A DNA stretch of 64,000 nt, taken from contig NC_092804.1 of NCBI RefSeq assembly GCF_040954645.1, forward strand, positions 42,623,753 through 42,687,752, written 5' to 3'. The notes under the pieces were generated by a model, which was not told the origin of the DNA, ran no database searches, and worked only from the letters and a program-made list of their open reading frames with translations. Source of the stretch: Diabrotica undecimpunctata (taxonomy: Eukaryota; Arthropoda; Insecta; Coleoptera; Chrysomelidae). Shown piece by piece: positions 21,500 to 32,960 of this stretch (position 1 is its first letter; every line of letters starts with the position of its first letter). Position numbers and translations under genes: made by a program.

Positions 21500-22640
21500 T
21501 GCCTAGATCTGTTAGACTAAATATAGATGTAGGGGATATACTACAAATCTTTCTGATGATAGTTTTGATAGGTCTACCAAGCCAAATTTGGAATATTTAG
21601 CAAGCAACCAATGAAATTTAAATATTTTATGTTTTGGCACTGTAGAGGCAGAAGTATGAGAACTAACAATAAGAACAGCAAAAATGGCGGAATTTTCAAA
21701 ATATACAATATGTCGAAACAAAATATATACTAATGCCCAATCTAGACCAAAAACAGCAGAAACCGCAAGGCTACTGGAAAGAAGAAAAATAAAAAAATAA
21801 TGCACATACAAACATAACCAAACATTCACACCATGAAGGAGATATGTAGATGATGTGAACTTCATTTGGCATCACGAACCAGAAGCAGTGAACAAATTTT
21901 TGATTGACTTTAACTGAAGCATCAATCAAATTCACCATGGAGAAGGAAAACAACATACTTACTACCATTTCTAAATGTGTTAATCACAAAGAAACTCAAA
22001 TCATTACATAAATAAAGGGAATCATCAAATCACTATATGATAGAGCACAAAACCTATGATCCGACGATAAAGGAATTTCAGGAAGAAAAAACTTCGTTTT
22101 AGTCCTTTCAGGAAGAAAAACGATTTTAACAAAAATGATTCTCTATTGTCATATATTGTCAAGGAAACAACAAAATACCTAAAACGATTAAGACATTCTC
22201 AGATAAAGGGATTTAAAGATAATAACACCATACCCAACAACACACAAATTGATCAAAGAACTACATTTATAAAATACCTTGTGAATACAATAATTTTTGT
22301 CTGGAAGAAACTTCAAGACCACTAAGTGTTAGGATAATTGAACATGAAGCATACATTAAAAATAGAGACTAACAGCTCACATATATGGAAACATACTTTA
22401 AATAATGAGCACATAGTGCAGGGAAAAGTTCCATTAATAGTCATGAAAGAAATGGACAATAAAAAAGAGGGAAAGAAGAAAAAGAGGAGAGGGGAGAAGA
22501 GAGAGGAGAAAAGAGAGAGAAAAGAAGCCCTGATCTTACTAAATGAAGAAAATTGGTGTAGCTAACACATCAATGGAATGTAGCAGGCTCTGCCTATCAA
22601 TACTGAAAGAAGAAGTCAGTAATACGCATATACCAACATA
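21500..22640 (+). pseudogene. Penelope-like element: RT end plus GIY-YIG endonuclease
   Basis: At 21845-21970 the plus strand reads RYVDDVNFIWHHEPEA (with flanking stops), the PLE RT block containing catalytic YVDD, then NQIHHGEG. Around 22020-22060 come GIIKSLYDRAQNL. At 22275-22640, with two frameshifts, follow YKIPCEYNNF, LEETSRPLSVRIIEHEAYIK, a purine-rich insertion (22455-22530), then ALILLNEENWCS. Penelope-like elements couple an RT to this GIY-YIG nuclease. The GIY tyrosine pair is partly lost. It is inactive, a diverged relative of 35640-36010. Confidence 0.75.
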
Positions 22641-22976
22641 ACAAGTTAATAGCAGATTAGAGACAAATTATCTATAATTAATTACATAAGCAGAGAAAGA
22701 TCAGAATTTGATATCAACCCGAAGGTACAACGTCTCTCAGAGTTTATCTTACAATATGGCTGACGCCCAGAAGATGGAGGCCAAGTCAGTCAACTGTCAA
22801 ATTAGTATTAGCACTTACTAATTTATCAACATTTATGGGTTAAGTTATTAACAATTTTTATTTTAAAATTAACGATTTCCGGATTAGAAATCGATACATC
22901 AAAACAAATGTAAAATGTAATTCTCATTACAATCAATTGTGGTTTAATCACATATAAAACAAAATTTAACTGAAAC

Positions 22977-23000
22977 ATGCCACAAGAAAACAGTTTTAGA
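22977..23000 (+). repeat. Dispersed motif atgccacaagaaaa, copy 2
   Basis: Reads catgccacaagaaaacagtt then ttaga. It lies 350 bp downstream of a PLE, near another shared piece, attctcattacaatcaattg, that resembles the PLE inverted-repeat sequence at 36190-36220. Confidence 0.5.
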
Positions 23001-23469
23001 ACTTCTAGAAGTAATAAAACTTTTGTTGAAATACAAATACGAAAAACACAAGCAAAAAGTCTTAAGGCATCAATATAGTGTAATTTGGAAAAAAGAAATA
23101 ACAAAGAGAATAACATTTAATATATGATTAGACTAAATTGAAGAGAACATAATAAGAAGTAAACAAAACTGGTAAAAGCAGTAGAGATGGATGCAATAAT
23201 TAATGCATTTCCAGAAGACATCAAATTAAAAAAGACCTTTTAAAACCGACACAAAAATGAAACAGTTAACGTAGTGTGGGCATATTCTATTCATCCTGGA
23301 AAAATTTGGAAAAGTTTGGAGTATCCAAACAAGACTGAGAGTGCAGCCGTTAGAAAGAAGAAAAAGAGAGACTCAAACTGGAATGGTAACAGTACTTTTT
23401 GTTATAGCATACAAAAAACATATGAAACATTCGTAATACAGAGTAGATCGTTTTAAAATCTCCTTTGCC

Positions 23470-23472
23470 TAA
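23470..23472 (+). repeat. TAA target-site duplication of the Harbinger element, left
   Basis: Matches TAA at 24044-24046; 3-bp TSDs of this form are usual for PIF/Harbinger. Confidence 0.6.
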
Positions 23473-24043
23473 GTGCCCCCTTTCAGATGAGGATACTGTA
23501 TCCGAGATACTGTATGCGAGATACAGAATTTTCGATGGCGACTGTATCGGATTCACGGGCATGCTCGTCAGTATGAAAATAGTAGCAGTGCAGTGCGGTT
23601 ATATTTTTGGAGTATGGATGTAGAAGAGTATGTTATGCTGTGGTACATATTAAATAAAAAGAAAAAGAAACTGAAAAGACGACGTAATTTGTGGGTTCAT
23701 CCTATTGTAGAATTAAGAGAAACCAAGGGAACGTATAACTATATTCAGAAAACACCGTCTTTCTTTCGTTGCTTATTCACAATTATTCGACAGAAAATCG
23801 CGCGTCTATGGAATGTGGTGCAAAAGTATTCGTGTCTGAAAGCGTTCATTTAACGTAATGTTTCTTCTGTATCTGGGATACGCATTCAGTCGTCGGCGAC
23901 AGGAGGGTCTGAGATACTGAATTCGGTATCTCGCATACTGTATCCCTCGCGCGTCCCGTCTGAAAAGCTCCATTTGAGTCTATGTAATATCTGCGTCTCG
24001 GATACGCGTATCTCGGATACAGTATCCTCGTCTGAAAGGGGGC
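23473..24043 (+). mobile_element. Harbinger-derived non-autonomous element (571 bp)
   Basis: Ends carry inverted repeats: left gtgccccctttcagatgagg, right the complement of gccccctttcagacgaggat, both followed by atactgtatccgagatac. The flanking trinucleotide TAA at 23470-23472 and 24044-24046 is the 3-bp TSD typical of PIF/Harbinger. Subterminal DNA is full of short palindromic gatac units. The interior (23593-23853) is one open frame starting MRLYFWSMDVEEYVMLWY with RRRNLWVHPIVELRE, the start of a Harbinger (HARBI1-like) transposase; the DDE catalytic part is missing, so it needs a transposase in trans. Confidence 0.85.
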
Positions 24044-24153
24044 TAAGTAACAACACGAACATGGTTTTATGCCTAATGAAATATATGTGTAGGTGGATAT
24101 ATAGAGCCTTTGTATGAATATACAAATCTTCCAACAGAATATTTCACACTCAC

Positions 24154-24385
24154 CTGTCATAGTATTCGGCGGCGAAGTTGATGGCGTAGGTCTTTGCGGA
24201 GCAGCAGCCGCCGTTGAGGTGGGCGTGACCTCGACACGTGTCTCGGAGGTCGACGCTGGTGCCGCCGCTGGTGCTGCTGCTGGAGGTGGAGGCGATGGTT
24301 CAGAGACGACGGCAGCCGCGACCGATGCATCCTCCACCTCCTGCAGCTCGATGGTGATGATCTCTTGGCCGGCCAGCTTCACTTT
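24154..24385 (-). CDS. Probable host-gene coding exon, Ala/Pro-rich
   Basis: On the minus strand the frame reads KLAGQEIITIELQEVEDA, then an Ala/Pro-rich stretch with PSPPPP, an SETRVEVTP segment and PSTSPPNTMTG, ending at ATGACAG|GTGAGT, a consensus splice donor at 24154/24153. G+C is far above the flanks and third positions are G/C-rich, as in real insect exons. There is no in-frame ATG; the frame stays open upstream to about 24440, so the 5' edge is uncertain and no strong acceptor is visible. The composition suggests a linker of a nuclear regulator, but I do not recognise the gene. The Harbinger element sits in the downstream intron, 110 bp away. Confidence 0.55.
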
Positions 24386-24879
24386 TTTAATTATTAACCC
24401 CGTAGAAGAAATTTTGTAGCCGTTATTTGAGACGGTTTAGAGGACAAATTTTCTGTGGTATGTATTATACCTGCACCTGATCGATTGAAAAATATAGGTA
24501 GTACCCATCTTTATTTATAATATTTATTTAGTTTCAAGATCGATTGTATAAAAACTTTTCATACACCTCAAAGATGTTTTCGACTTCTAGAAAAACTAAA
24601 GGTTATAAAAAATATAAAATAAGAAGAAAGCAAATAGTTATACTGCAACTAACATAAATGAATTCAAAAAAGGGGAGAATACTAAACTGAGACGGAACAG
24701 TGTAATGTTATAACTGGTGTTATAACATTATATATACAATTAACTGATGTTAATTCTTCTTAAACATATAATAAGAAAAGCCAGATCTAATTAGCGTCGG
24801 TAATAGTTACGAACCAATTCGAAAAAACAATATAAAATTCATATAATGTTCTAGCATATTCCTACACGAAATAAGTTGG

Positions 24880-25075
24880 GTATTCCGTTTTGTTCTTCAA
24901 ATTCTCTCAGTGTAGTCAAAGTTATGCAAAATATCTAACCGAATTATTGTATAGGGAAAATGATCAGAGTTGAACTTTCTGCAGTCCAAGAAAATTCCAG
25001 AGAAGTTCACTTCATGTGGATACCACCTCGTATTTGGATTGAAGTGTCGCTTATGACAAATAAAGCAGGATTTTC
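24880..25075 (+). pseudogene. LINE RNase H fragment
   Basis: Translates to SLSVVKVMQN, ELSAVQENSREVHFMWIPP and RIWIEVS, clearly parallel to LSVVKAMQNVYQK and ELTIAQENFRRIHF in the copy at 10740-10870. The HIG and GN residues of the RNase H site are lost. Confidence 0.7.
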
Positions 25076-25489
25076 TTTTTTTATATATAGGAATCGAAAG
25101 AGGATGTGTTCTAGGCTAAAAACTAATATTTATAGATGAAAAATCAACATCAGGTTTAGAAGTTAAAGGTTTAAATCAAGTTTAAAACGAGGTAAATTGT
25201 AGATGCTCCCATGGTAACCTTTTTTAATATAGTGAACTTAAGATATGTTTAGCTTGTGCTACAATAGATAAAATTAACTCTTTTTAATTAAATGTCAAAA
25301 ATATTCCAGGAAAAAATAGACTTTAACATACTAAAGAATTTAAAAGCACTCATAACAAAATACTTTATAATTTAGTGCCTTGTACTGAATTTTAAAAAAA
25401 TCCATACTCACAAAAAACACAAACCTACAACAACCTACGAACAAGTCTACAAAATCAGAAATTAAAAAAGTATTTATATTAAGATTCTA

Positions 25490-26372
25490 AGAAGTATAGT
25501 CTAGAAGCCAGGGGGTTGGGAAAGCACTTTTATGTCCTCTCGCTACTTTGACGTTTTTTTATGTTTTTTTGATGCATAGTGTTACTATAACTATTCGCAC
25601 GAGTTCCAACTAAGCCCGTCCTAGCAAGGTCAACCAACTTTCGGTTGACCTACGTTAAAGCTAATCCAGTTTTTCTTTGAATCCATGAAATGAATCGAAG
25701 CTTCTACAGTGGATTCGATTTTTCGATAAATGTTTCTATGTTAATTTTTTGCCGAGATATTAACAATTGATTTGCACGCGGATTACGCGCCCGCATTATT
25801 AAAAGTCCCAAATCTTGGTTAACATACAAACATTTACCAATGCTCAAAATGTTCGTTTTGAGTTGTTCTATAAATTCCATTAGCCAGATTTTCAAAGTTT
25901 ATAGCTTAATTTTGTTTCTTATAAACAAATTAATTCGCAACTTTTTAGTTAAATTTATAATGTTTAATTGGTGTCAAAGTTTTTTTAAAACTGAAACACT
26001 TACCTTTAAAATAAGGGTGTTTTTAAAGTTAATCGCAGATATAAAAGCTGAGTTATACTCGGAACCGCCCCATCGAATGCCTATTTTGCAATCGTTTTTC
26101 ACGAAATTTGTAATAACTCCGGTTCTAACAATCGGATCAAAGGTTCACACCCAAACCAAGATCAAACACACGCCATTTTGTTAATTTTTTTCAAACGGAA
26201 CAATTTTCATTTCGGTAAAATAAAATACCTCTAATAGTTTAGAAGATACAATCATTTAAACAATTAAATTATTATGAACAAATTATCTGACAAGTTTTCA
26301 GTCTAGTACTCTCGAAAAATCGAATCTGTAAGCACCAAAAAACATAAAACAAAGTCAAAGTACTGTACTAAT
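25490..26372. repeat. Foldback/MITE-like repeat, copy 1
   Basis: Begins gaagtatagtctagaagcc and ctactttgacgtttttttat; its right end, ccaaaaaacataaaacaaag then tcaaagtac, is the inverted complement of that start. Internal blocks (tgtttctatgttaatttttt, gcctattttgcaatcg, ctccggttcta) recur at 60850-62294. It also holds a small hairpin ggtcaacc-aactttc-ggttgacc near 25630. There is no long frame. Probably a non-autonomous DNA transposon with long imperfect inverted ends; the right end looks truncated compared with the other copy. Confidence 0.7.
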
Positions 26373-26379
26373 ACGAATG

Positions 26380-27980
26380 TAAAGATTTCTAGAACGACTA
26401 AACGACAACGAAGATCTACGAAATAACTACGAAAATACAGCAGTTTCTAGAGGAGGAATGAAGTAAAAAACTGCTGAATAGGTATTTGAAAAATTAGAGA
26501 AAACATTATAAAGAAATAGTAAAGAAAATTAAAATGACAATGAGGAGTTATATAGTCATTAACATCTTAATAAAAAGTACCACTACTACTTGTTGTCAAG
26601 TTCAAAATGTATGTTTCATATTATTAACTGCATTTGCTAACTTATGGTAAATTTTTTTATAATCAATAATGAAACAAATTTCTAATTATAAATAAAGATT
26701 CAGGCAATAATTATAAAAGAGAATATCCGATATCAACTATTTAAAAATGCAGACAAATGTTGTTTTTAAACGAAAAAAACTTTTACGTACATATAGCATG
26801 TTAATGAAAAACCTGAAATTCCTGAATTTTAATCAAACAAAACGGTATAACGGTGTAAACCATTAAGAGATGGCAATAATTACTGAAATTTTCGAGGTCA
26901 ATGATGCAAATCTTAGGATTTCAAAAACATTTAATAAATTAATGTATGTATGCATCCTTTATTTTCAATTTTTTTTAATTATGTACACACATATAGTTCA
27001 GGCGGAATCTGTCGAAAACCAGACCATAATGGACATTTTCCAAAGGAGTCTATTTTTTTGCTGGAATTAATGCAGGATATATCTTGTATCAATAATCACA
27101 ATATGCACCAGTCGCAAACCTTGTGCTTGATTTTTGTTTAACAAAATGTAAAAAAAAAAAATCGAAGGTTTTTGCGATTTTTGCGCTTATTTCGCCCATA
27201 TTTTCGCCTAAAACTCGAGATATTACTCCTACAGAAAAATTATAGGAGGTAAAAGTTTGTTTTTTTTATTTTACATTATATTTAACTAGCTAGAAATTAA
27301 AAGGTTAATGTTTATTGTTTAAAAATTAGCAATAATTGGGAAAAAAGTGCAAAAATTGAGTTTCTCCCTTAACTTTGTTAGACTCATAACTTAACTTACA
27401 GCCGATTTCGATTATACATAACTTACAGCCTTCATATTTCGCCTAGAAAAACTTCATAATACAACTGCAACGTTTGCTAAATTTCGTTAGGATTAGTTTA
27501 CTAGTTTTTGCATAATAATTTTGAAATTCAGGGTTCGCAAAAATATCGCAAATTGAAAAAGTATGCGGGCCCAAAATAGGCATTTTAAAGAGTCCAAAAT
27601 TTTTTGCGAATAAAGAAAGATTTAAGCTTTTAAACGCATTTTGAAAAATTAAAATCGGTCAACAATGAGAGCAGACGAATTTTTTTAAAGTTATACACAA
27701 TTTTTTGGCTTATAAATAAATAAAATTAGTCGAAAATTTTTTAAACGAATAAAGAGGTAATCAGATATGTGAGTTCTCACATCTAGATTCAGATTCAGGT
27801 AATTCAGAGAACATTCCTGAGCTGAGCTGCCTACGACATATTATGATATGTTTTTGAATCTGAAGTACCCATCAAAATCAAAGCAAGGGTGTTTAACCGG
27901 TGAGTCTTGTCAGTTTTCACCCACAAAGCCGAAACTCTTACCCTTACCAAAAAAAAAAAAACAGCCAGACAGTGAGGAAT
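26380..27980. other. AT-rich interval without genes; a possible old repeat at 27160-27760
   Basis: No conserved protein motif on either strand. The part at 27160-27760 has gcgatttttgcg/ttcgcaaaaatatcgc complementary tracts and the string caaaataggcatt shared with the foldback repeats at 26079 and 61149, so it may be a distant relative. The remainder shows nothing I can name. Confidence 0.4.
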
Positions 27981-27989
27981 AATCCAAAG

Positions 27990-28270
27990 AAAAATGGCCA
28001 ATAACGATTGGATTAACACTGAGAGACAGAGTAAGAAACGAAAGATACGTAGAAAGTTGAAGGTGGATGATGTTTTTGAATGCATTGTAATGTACTAAAA
28101 GGAGATGGGCGGGACATGTAGCACGATTGCGTAATGGGAAATGGACAAGAAAGATTTTAGAATGAGAAAATCTCAACAAAATGGGTTGCAACAGCACAAG
28201 ATAGAAATATATGGAAAAACCTTAAGGACGCCTATCTTCGGCTGTCGACGCAAAAAAAGGATGTATGATA
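27990..28270 (+). pseudogene. LINE ORF2 C-terminal fragment
   Basis: With frameshifts it reads LTLRDRVRNER, SKVDDVFECIVM, RWAGHVARLRNGKWTRKILE and then NIWKNLKDAYLRLST: the VRNE-IRR..V-DV..RI, WAGHVAR..DGRW and QDR..WK.L blocks of one LINE family, also seen near 32660-32900 and 44220-44370. Inactive. Confidence 0.7.
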
Positions 28271-28961
28271 ATGATTATGGTAATAGTTTAGCTCAAAAGT
28301 ATTACTACAGACCCAAGGATTCAATAAATTTCTTTCAGTTCTTTTCTTTCTGTGTTAATTTCAGATCTTCTTTTTCCGACTTTATTAATTTTCTTCGGGC
28401 ATGTTTTTTTTCTTTTGTAGCAGCCTCTTAGTAATTTTTTGGGAATCGTTCCTTTTTTTATTCTAGCTATATGACCAAGCCATGTAATCTTTGAATTTAA
28501 GCAACTATCGTTATTTTTTGTTGTCCATCTGTCAAATTTTCTACGATTTCTTGGCTCCGTTTATTATTATTTGCAGTACACCTACTTCAAAATTTTAATC
28601 CTTAATTGGGTTACGCGTCTTAAAGAACTGATAAAATATGGTCTCTAAAAAGAGCAAGAATTTAGAAAATCTATGCCCATAAGTAAAATAAAAAATTAGT
28701 CAGAATTAAAAAAATCGAATGATCGAGAGAAGCCAAAACATATTTACGAAGAAGGAAAAAAAAGGAATAAAGCTCCTGGAAGCGATGGAATCCTAGCAGA
28801 AATGCTGAAGGAAGGCGGAGAAGCCATCACATATTAAAAAATACACAAAAAGGGAGACGCCACAGATCTGAAAAATTACCGACCAATTTCACTTCTCTCA
28901 CAACTTTACAAAACCTTGACAAAGATTATTACAAACAGGTTAACAATTAAATTTGACGGAT

Positions 28962-28972
28962 ATCAACCAGTA
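28962..28972 (+). repeat. TSD of the nested LINE stub, left copy (atcaaccagta)
   Basis: Perfect 11-bp repeat of 29043-29053. Confidence 0.85.
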
Positions 28973-29042
28973 GCAGTTTCCAAAACTACATTTGCCATTT
29001 GGATCGCCAACCTTCGAAACGAGACGGCGCAATGAGAAGAAG
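28973..29042 (+). mobile_element. 70-bp LINE stub (GAA-tail family) nested in the RT of another LINE
   Basis: Flanked by atcaaccagta at 28962-28972 and 29043-29053. The insert reads ATFAIWIANLRNETAQ and ends gagacggcgcaatgagaagaag, the last codons and tail of the family seen at 7150-7486 and 45024-45919. Removing the insert and one TSD rejoins the host LINE frame. This is an extreme 5' truncation. Confidence 0.88.
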
Positions 29043-29053
29043 ATCAACCAGTA
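29043..29053 (+). repeat. TSD of the nested LINE stub, right copy (atcaaccagta)
   Basis: Follows agaagaag tail; partner of 28962-28972. Confidence 0.85.
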
Positions 29054-30196
29054 GAACAAGCCGGATGTAGAAAAGTGTACAGCACCTGTGACCACCTATA
29101 TACTTTGAAAATCCTAATAGAAGAGACTAACGAATACAATCTCCCATTATGTCTGGCTTTTATAGATTATGAAAAAGCTTTTGATAGTGTAGAACTGTAG
29201 GCAATAGAAGAAGTATTAGTCAACAACCAGGTACAGAATATTAATACATAATATTTACGAACAAGCTGAAATGATAGTGACGTTGGGTAATGGAATCGAA
29301 ACAAGACCAGTTAAAATCAACCGAGGCGTAAGACAAGGAGACACAATATCCCCAAAATTATTTACAGCTGCCCTAAAAGATATCTTTAAATCAATTGACT
29401 GGGAAAATAAGGGAATCCCTATTAACGGAAGATACTTGAACCATCTTACATACGCAGATGATATAGTACTAATAGTCGACATGTGGAATGCACTGAATAC
29501 GATGATTGAGGAGCTACACACAGAATTCCTAAAAAAAAGACTGAAAATGAATTTCATCAAAACTAAACTAATGTCAAACAAAGATGACAAACCTATGATA
29601 AACATCCAAGGGACCGAGATAGGTCAAGATGTCAAGGTAAGCAAAGAAAATCAGAGTACCGAAATAAGCAGACGTGTAAAAATGGGATGGGCAGAATTCG
29701 GAAGACTCTCATACGTACTTAAAAATAAAAATATACTTCAAAGACTGCGAACCAAAGTGTTTAATTCCTGTATCCTACCTGTACTTACATATGGAGCTCA
29801 AACCTGGACATTTACTAAAATAAACATGGAGAAGATCAGAGAAACTCAGAGAGCTATGGAATGACAGATGCTGGGTATCTCACGCAAAGACCATAAAACC
29901 AATGAAGCCATTCGTAATAGAACAAAAGTAAATGATGCTGTCGAACAGGCAGCTAAACTGAAATGGAAATGGGTTGGACATAACGCACGTCTTAAGGATG
30001 GCCGATGGAATAAAGAAATCGGAAATTGGTAGCCATATGAAGCCAAAAGACCACGAGGAAGACCGCAAATGTGCTGGAGCGACGATATTAAAAGAACTGC
30101 AGGACCAATGTGGAAACGTCTTACAAACAACAGAGATGAATGGCGAGAATTAGTAGTGGCCTATATTCGGAAATCCGAATAGAGAGAAGGGCTTAA

Positions 30197-30200
<4 letters not shown>

Positions 30201-30254
<54 letters not shown>
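30201..30254. repeat. (TA)n tail, ~54 bp
   Basis: Pure TA run at the 3' end of the preceding LINE and directly at the 5' edge of the next one. Confidence 0.95.
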
Positions 30255-30260
<6 letters not shown>

Positions 30261-32960
30261 GGACGTCATTGGAATCAGCGAAGTAAGACGGAAAAATGCA
30301 GAGCTATTGGAAATTCAGGAACATCAACGGACTCCTAATCAATAAAAAATGGAAACGAAGAGTAGTAGAAATAACTTGTATCTCGGATAGAGCAGCTAGC
30401 TTAACCTTACAACTATCAAAGAGAGATAATATACAAAATATACAAATATATGACCCAACGAATACTCATACTGACGAAGAAATAGAGGAACTCTACAGTA
30501 ATATAACTGAAACATTTTAAAACAATAAAAGTCACTTTAAGTATTTAATTGGTGACTTTATTGCCAAATTGGGAACGAAAAATAGCAAGGAACAAGTCAT
30601 GGGAGAGTATGGAGTATGGAGTCGGTGAGAAAAATGAAAGGGAAGAAAGACTGCTTCAGTTTGCACACTACCAAAACATACCTATTGCAAATACATTTAA
30701 AAAAAATCGAACAGAAAATGGTAGCACCAAATGGAACTTATAAGAACGAAATTGTCTTGATTATACAGAACAAGTATGCTACAATAAAATATGTCAGTGT
30801 AATAAATAAATTTCAAACAGGCAGTGACCACAGACTAATCAGAGCAAAAATTGTTCTAGATATAAAACTAGAAAGAATAAAATTAATGGCAAAACTAGCC
30901 TATATAAATATACAATAATCTATATAAATATTAACAATCTCAAAGTGAACTTAGATCACTACCAAAAGACAATTGATGAAAGATTACACGGCCAAATCGA
31001 CAGTTCTCAATTGATAGAAATCATTCTTGATAATGTCAAAGAAATCGGAAGCCCGCAATAACAAAATGAACATAGTAAACTGTCTAATAAAACCAAAACA
31101 ATGTTAAAACAAAGAAGGGAAATGAAAGTTAGTAGCAACATACAGAGACTAGAATACACAGAGTTTGTAAGATAATAAGGAAAATATTTAGGAAGACATA
31201 AGAAAATACAATAAAAAAACTGGTAGAAAATGCAATCGAAACAGAAAATACAATAAGAAAACAAAAAAAGAATTAATCATTGAGAAGAAGCAAATTGTTG
31301 CTCTAACAAACGAAAACACCAGAATTACAGACAGAAATTAAATAATACAAGTCGTGACTAAATTCTACAGTGAACTATACAAAGCCCCCGAAATACTTGA
31401 AGAAGCAATCAGTAACTGAGAAGATGTACCAGAAGTTCTTCTGAAAGAGGCAGAATTGAAAATTACAAAAATAAAAAGCCGTAGCGCAGCTGGAATAGAT
31501 GACATAACAGTGGAACTGCTTAAATACGCTGGCAAAAAACCTGGGGAATGTTAGCGGGCATATTTACCAACTGCGTAAGGTCAAGATGTATACCAGACTA
31601 CTGGAATATAACAAACATAATTCTCATTTATAAGAAAGGTAGTAAAGAGTATATCAAAAATTACAGACCCATAAGTCTACAACCAATATTAGTAGACTTC
31701 TAATGTGAAGTCTACAAGATATTCACAAAGATCATCAAAAACAAATTAACAAATGCATTAGATGCTGCACAGCCAAGAGAGCAAGCTGGCTTCAGAAGTG
31801 AATTTAGTGCCTTGGGTCATATCCATACGCTTTGAGAACTAATGAGTAGAGCTAAAATATATGAAATACCGCTAGCATTAATCTTCATTAATTGCAAAAA
31901 GGTTTTCGATTTTATATATCCCAAGACAGTAATAGAAACTTTGACCAAGGCATTGACAAACCGTACATAGAAACTTTAGCAAATATATACAGATAAGCAA
32001 AAGCGTCAAACAAGGAGTCGCAATATTACCAAAGCTCTTCACTGGAACTCTAGAAAATATATTCAGCAAAATGAACTAGCAAAACAAAGATCTGTCTATT
32101 CATGGAGAATATCTCAGCCATCTAAGATTTACAAACGACATCGTTCCGATTGCTAAGAATCCTGCAAAACTCCAAGAATTTATATGCGACATAAATGCAG
32201 CTAGCAATGAAGTAGGCCTAAAAATGAACTTGGCAAAGACAAAAACTATGTACAATCTAGTGGATGTCCAAGATGTAATAAGAAACAACACTTCACAAAA
32301 AAATGAAACTGGGTTGGGCATCTTTTGATAGAGATGCAGTTATATTCAAATCCAGGATGCCACTCATACTAGAAAGACACAATAAATGACAAATCTTGTA
32401 TCGAACGAAATATATAAATACGAGTACTTAGGTCATAAGATCTAAATTGTCAGAGACAACCAAACTAGTGAACTGTAAGAAAGAAAAAATCACCTTAGCA
32501 TGGACCACATATAGAGCTCTAACGGATATCTTCAACAGCAATACTTCCATTCATTACTTACGACACCGAAACACTTTTCTTTACCCAGACTACAGCAATC
32601 AAACTCAAATTAGCCTAAAAAAGAATGAAACGGTCTTTACTTGGACTGACTCTCAGAAACAGGATTAGAAACGAGGAAATAAGGACAGGCGTCACAGATG
32701 TCATAAAGTACATAACATGACTGACGTGGAACTGGGCGGGCTATGTGGCCAAAATTAATGACGGGCGGTGGACAAGAAAAATTACAGTATACGAGCAAAT
32801 AGAAGAAATAAAGGTAGACCACCTACACGACAAACCGACGGCGTCAAAAGAATCGCTGGGAACTCACCGCAAGAAGTTCAAGATAGACATAACTGGAAGA
32901 AAATGGAGGTAGTATGTGTTCAATTTTGGACACAGAAGGCTGGATAATGATTAAGCTACT
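30255..32960 (+). pseudogene. Near-complete decayed LINE: endonuclease, RT and C-terminus
   Basis: Apurinic-like endonuclease remnants come first: KWDVIGISEVRRKNAELLE (30262), IYDPTNTHTDEEIEELYSNI, FKYLIGDFIAKLGTK (30540-30585), GVGEKNEREERLLQFAHYQN and TGSDHRLIRAKI (30820). The RT follows: SAAGIDDITVELLKYAG (31485), YKKGSKEYIKNYRPISLQ, QPREQAGFRSEFSALGHIHT, PLALIFINCKKVFDFI with the usual FIDY-KAFD Asp turned to Asn, and HLRFTNDIVPIA where YADD has become FTND. The end carries LLGLTLRNRIRNEEIRTG, WNWAGYVAKINDGRWTRKI and FNFGHRRLDN. Frameshifts and stops are frequent, and both catalytic motifs are damaged. The 5' end of the ORF is missing. Confidence 0.85.

Larger units (their letters stand above)
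28650..30200 (+). pseudogene. LINE (endonuclease-RT type) with RT to C-terminus, (TA)n tail
   Basis: Order of blocks on the plus strand: NKAPGSDGILAEMLKEGGEA (28765-28830), a deletion, KKGDATDLKNYRPISLLSQL, LTIKFDGYQ, [70-bp insertion], EQAGCRKVYSTCDHLYTLK, LCLAFIDYEKAFDSVEL (first catalytic Asp), a stop and gap, then a 197-codon open frame (29271-29864) with GVRQGDTISPKLF, LTYADDIVLIVD (catalytic YADD) and ILPVLTYGAQTWTF. After a stop come QMLGISRKDHKTNEAIRN, KLKWKWVGHNARLKDGRW and RPRGRPQMCWSDDI. The 3' end is a stop near 30180 followed by (TA)n. All catalytic Asp codons survive, but stops and the deletion make it dead. Confidence 0.85.

Noticed and set aside
22455..22530. Purine-rich GAGA-like tract as a regulatory element
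   Set aside because: It lies inside the decayed PLE nuclease frame and looks like simple-sequence expansion.
23846..24153. Continuation of the minus-strand exon frame past the donor into the Harbinger element
   Set aside because: The open frame beyond GTGAGT crosses the transposon end and gives Tyr/Cys-rich nonsense; it is taken as intron.
24154..24385. Similarity of SPPNTMTG to a short segment of YY1-type proteins
   Set aside because: Only a few residues agree and the rest of the exon does not fit; not enough for a name.
24114..24419. Plus-strand Gly/Ala-rich 101-codon frame
   Set aside because: Shadow of the minus-strand exon; only the minus strand has a consensus splice donor and natural-looking text.
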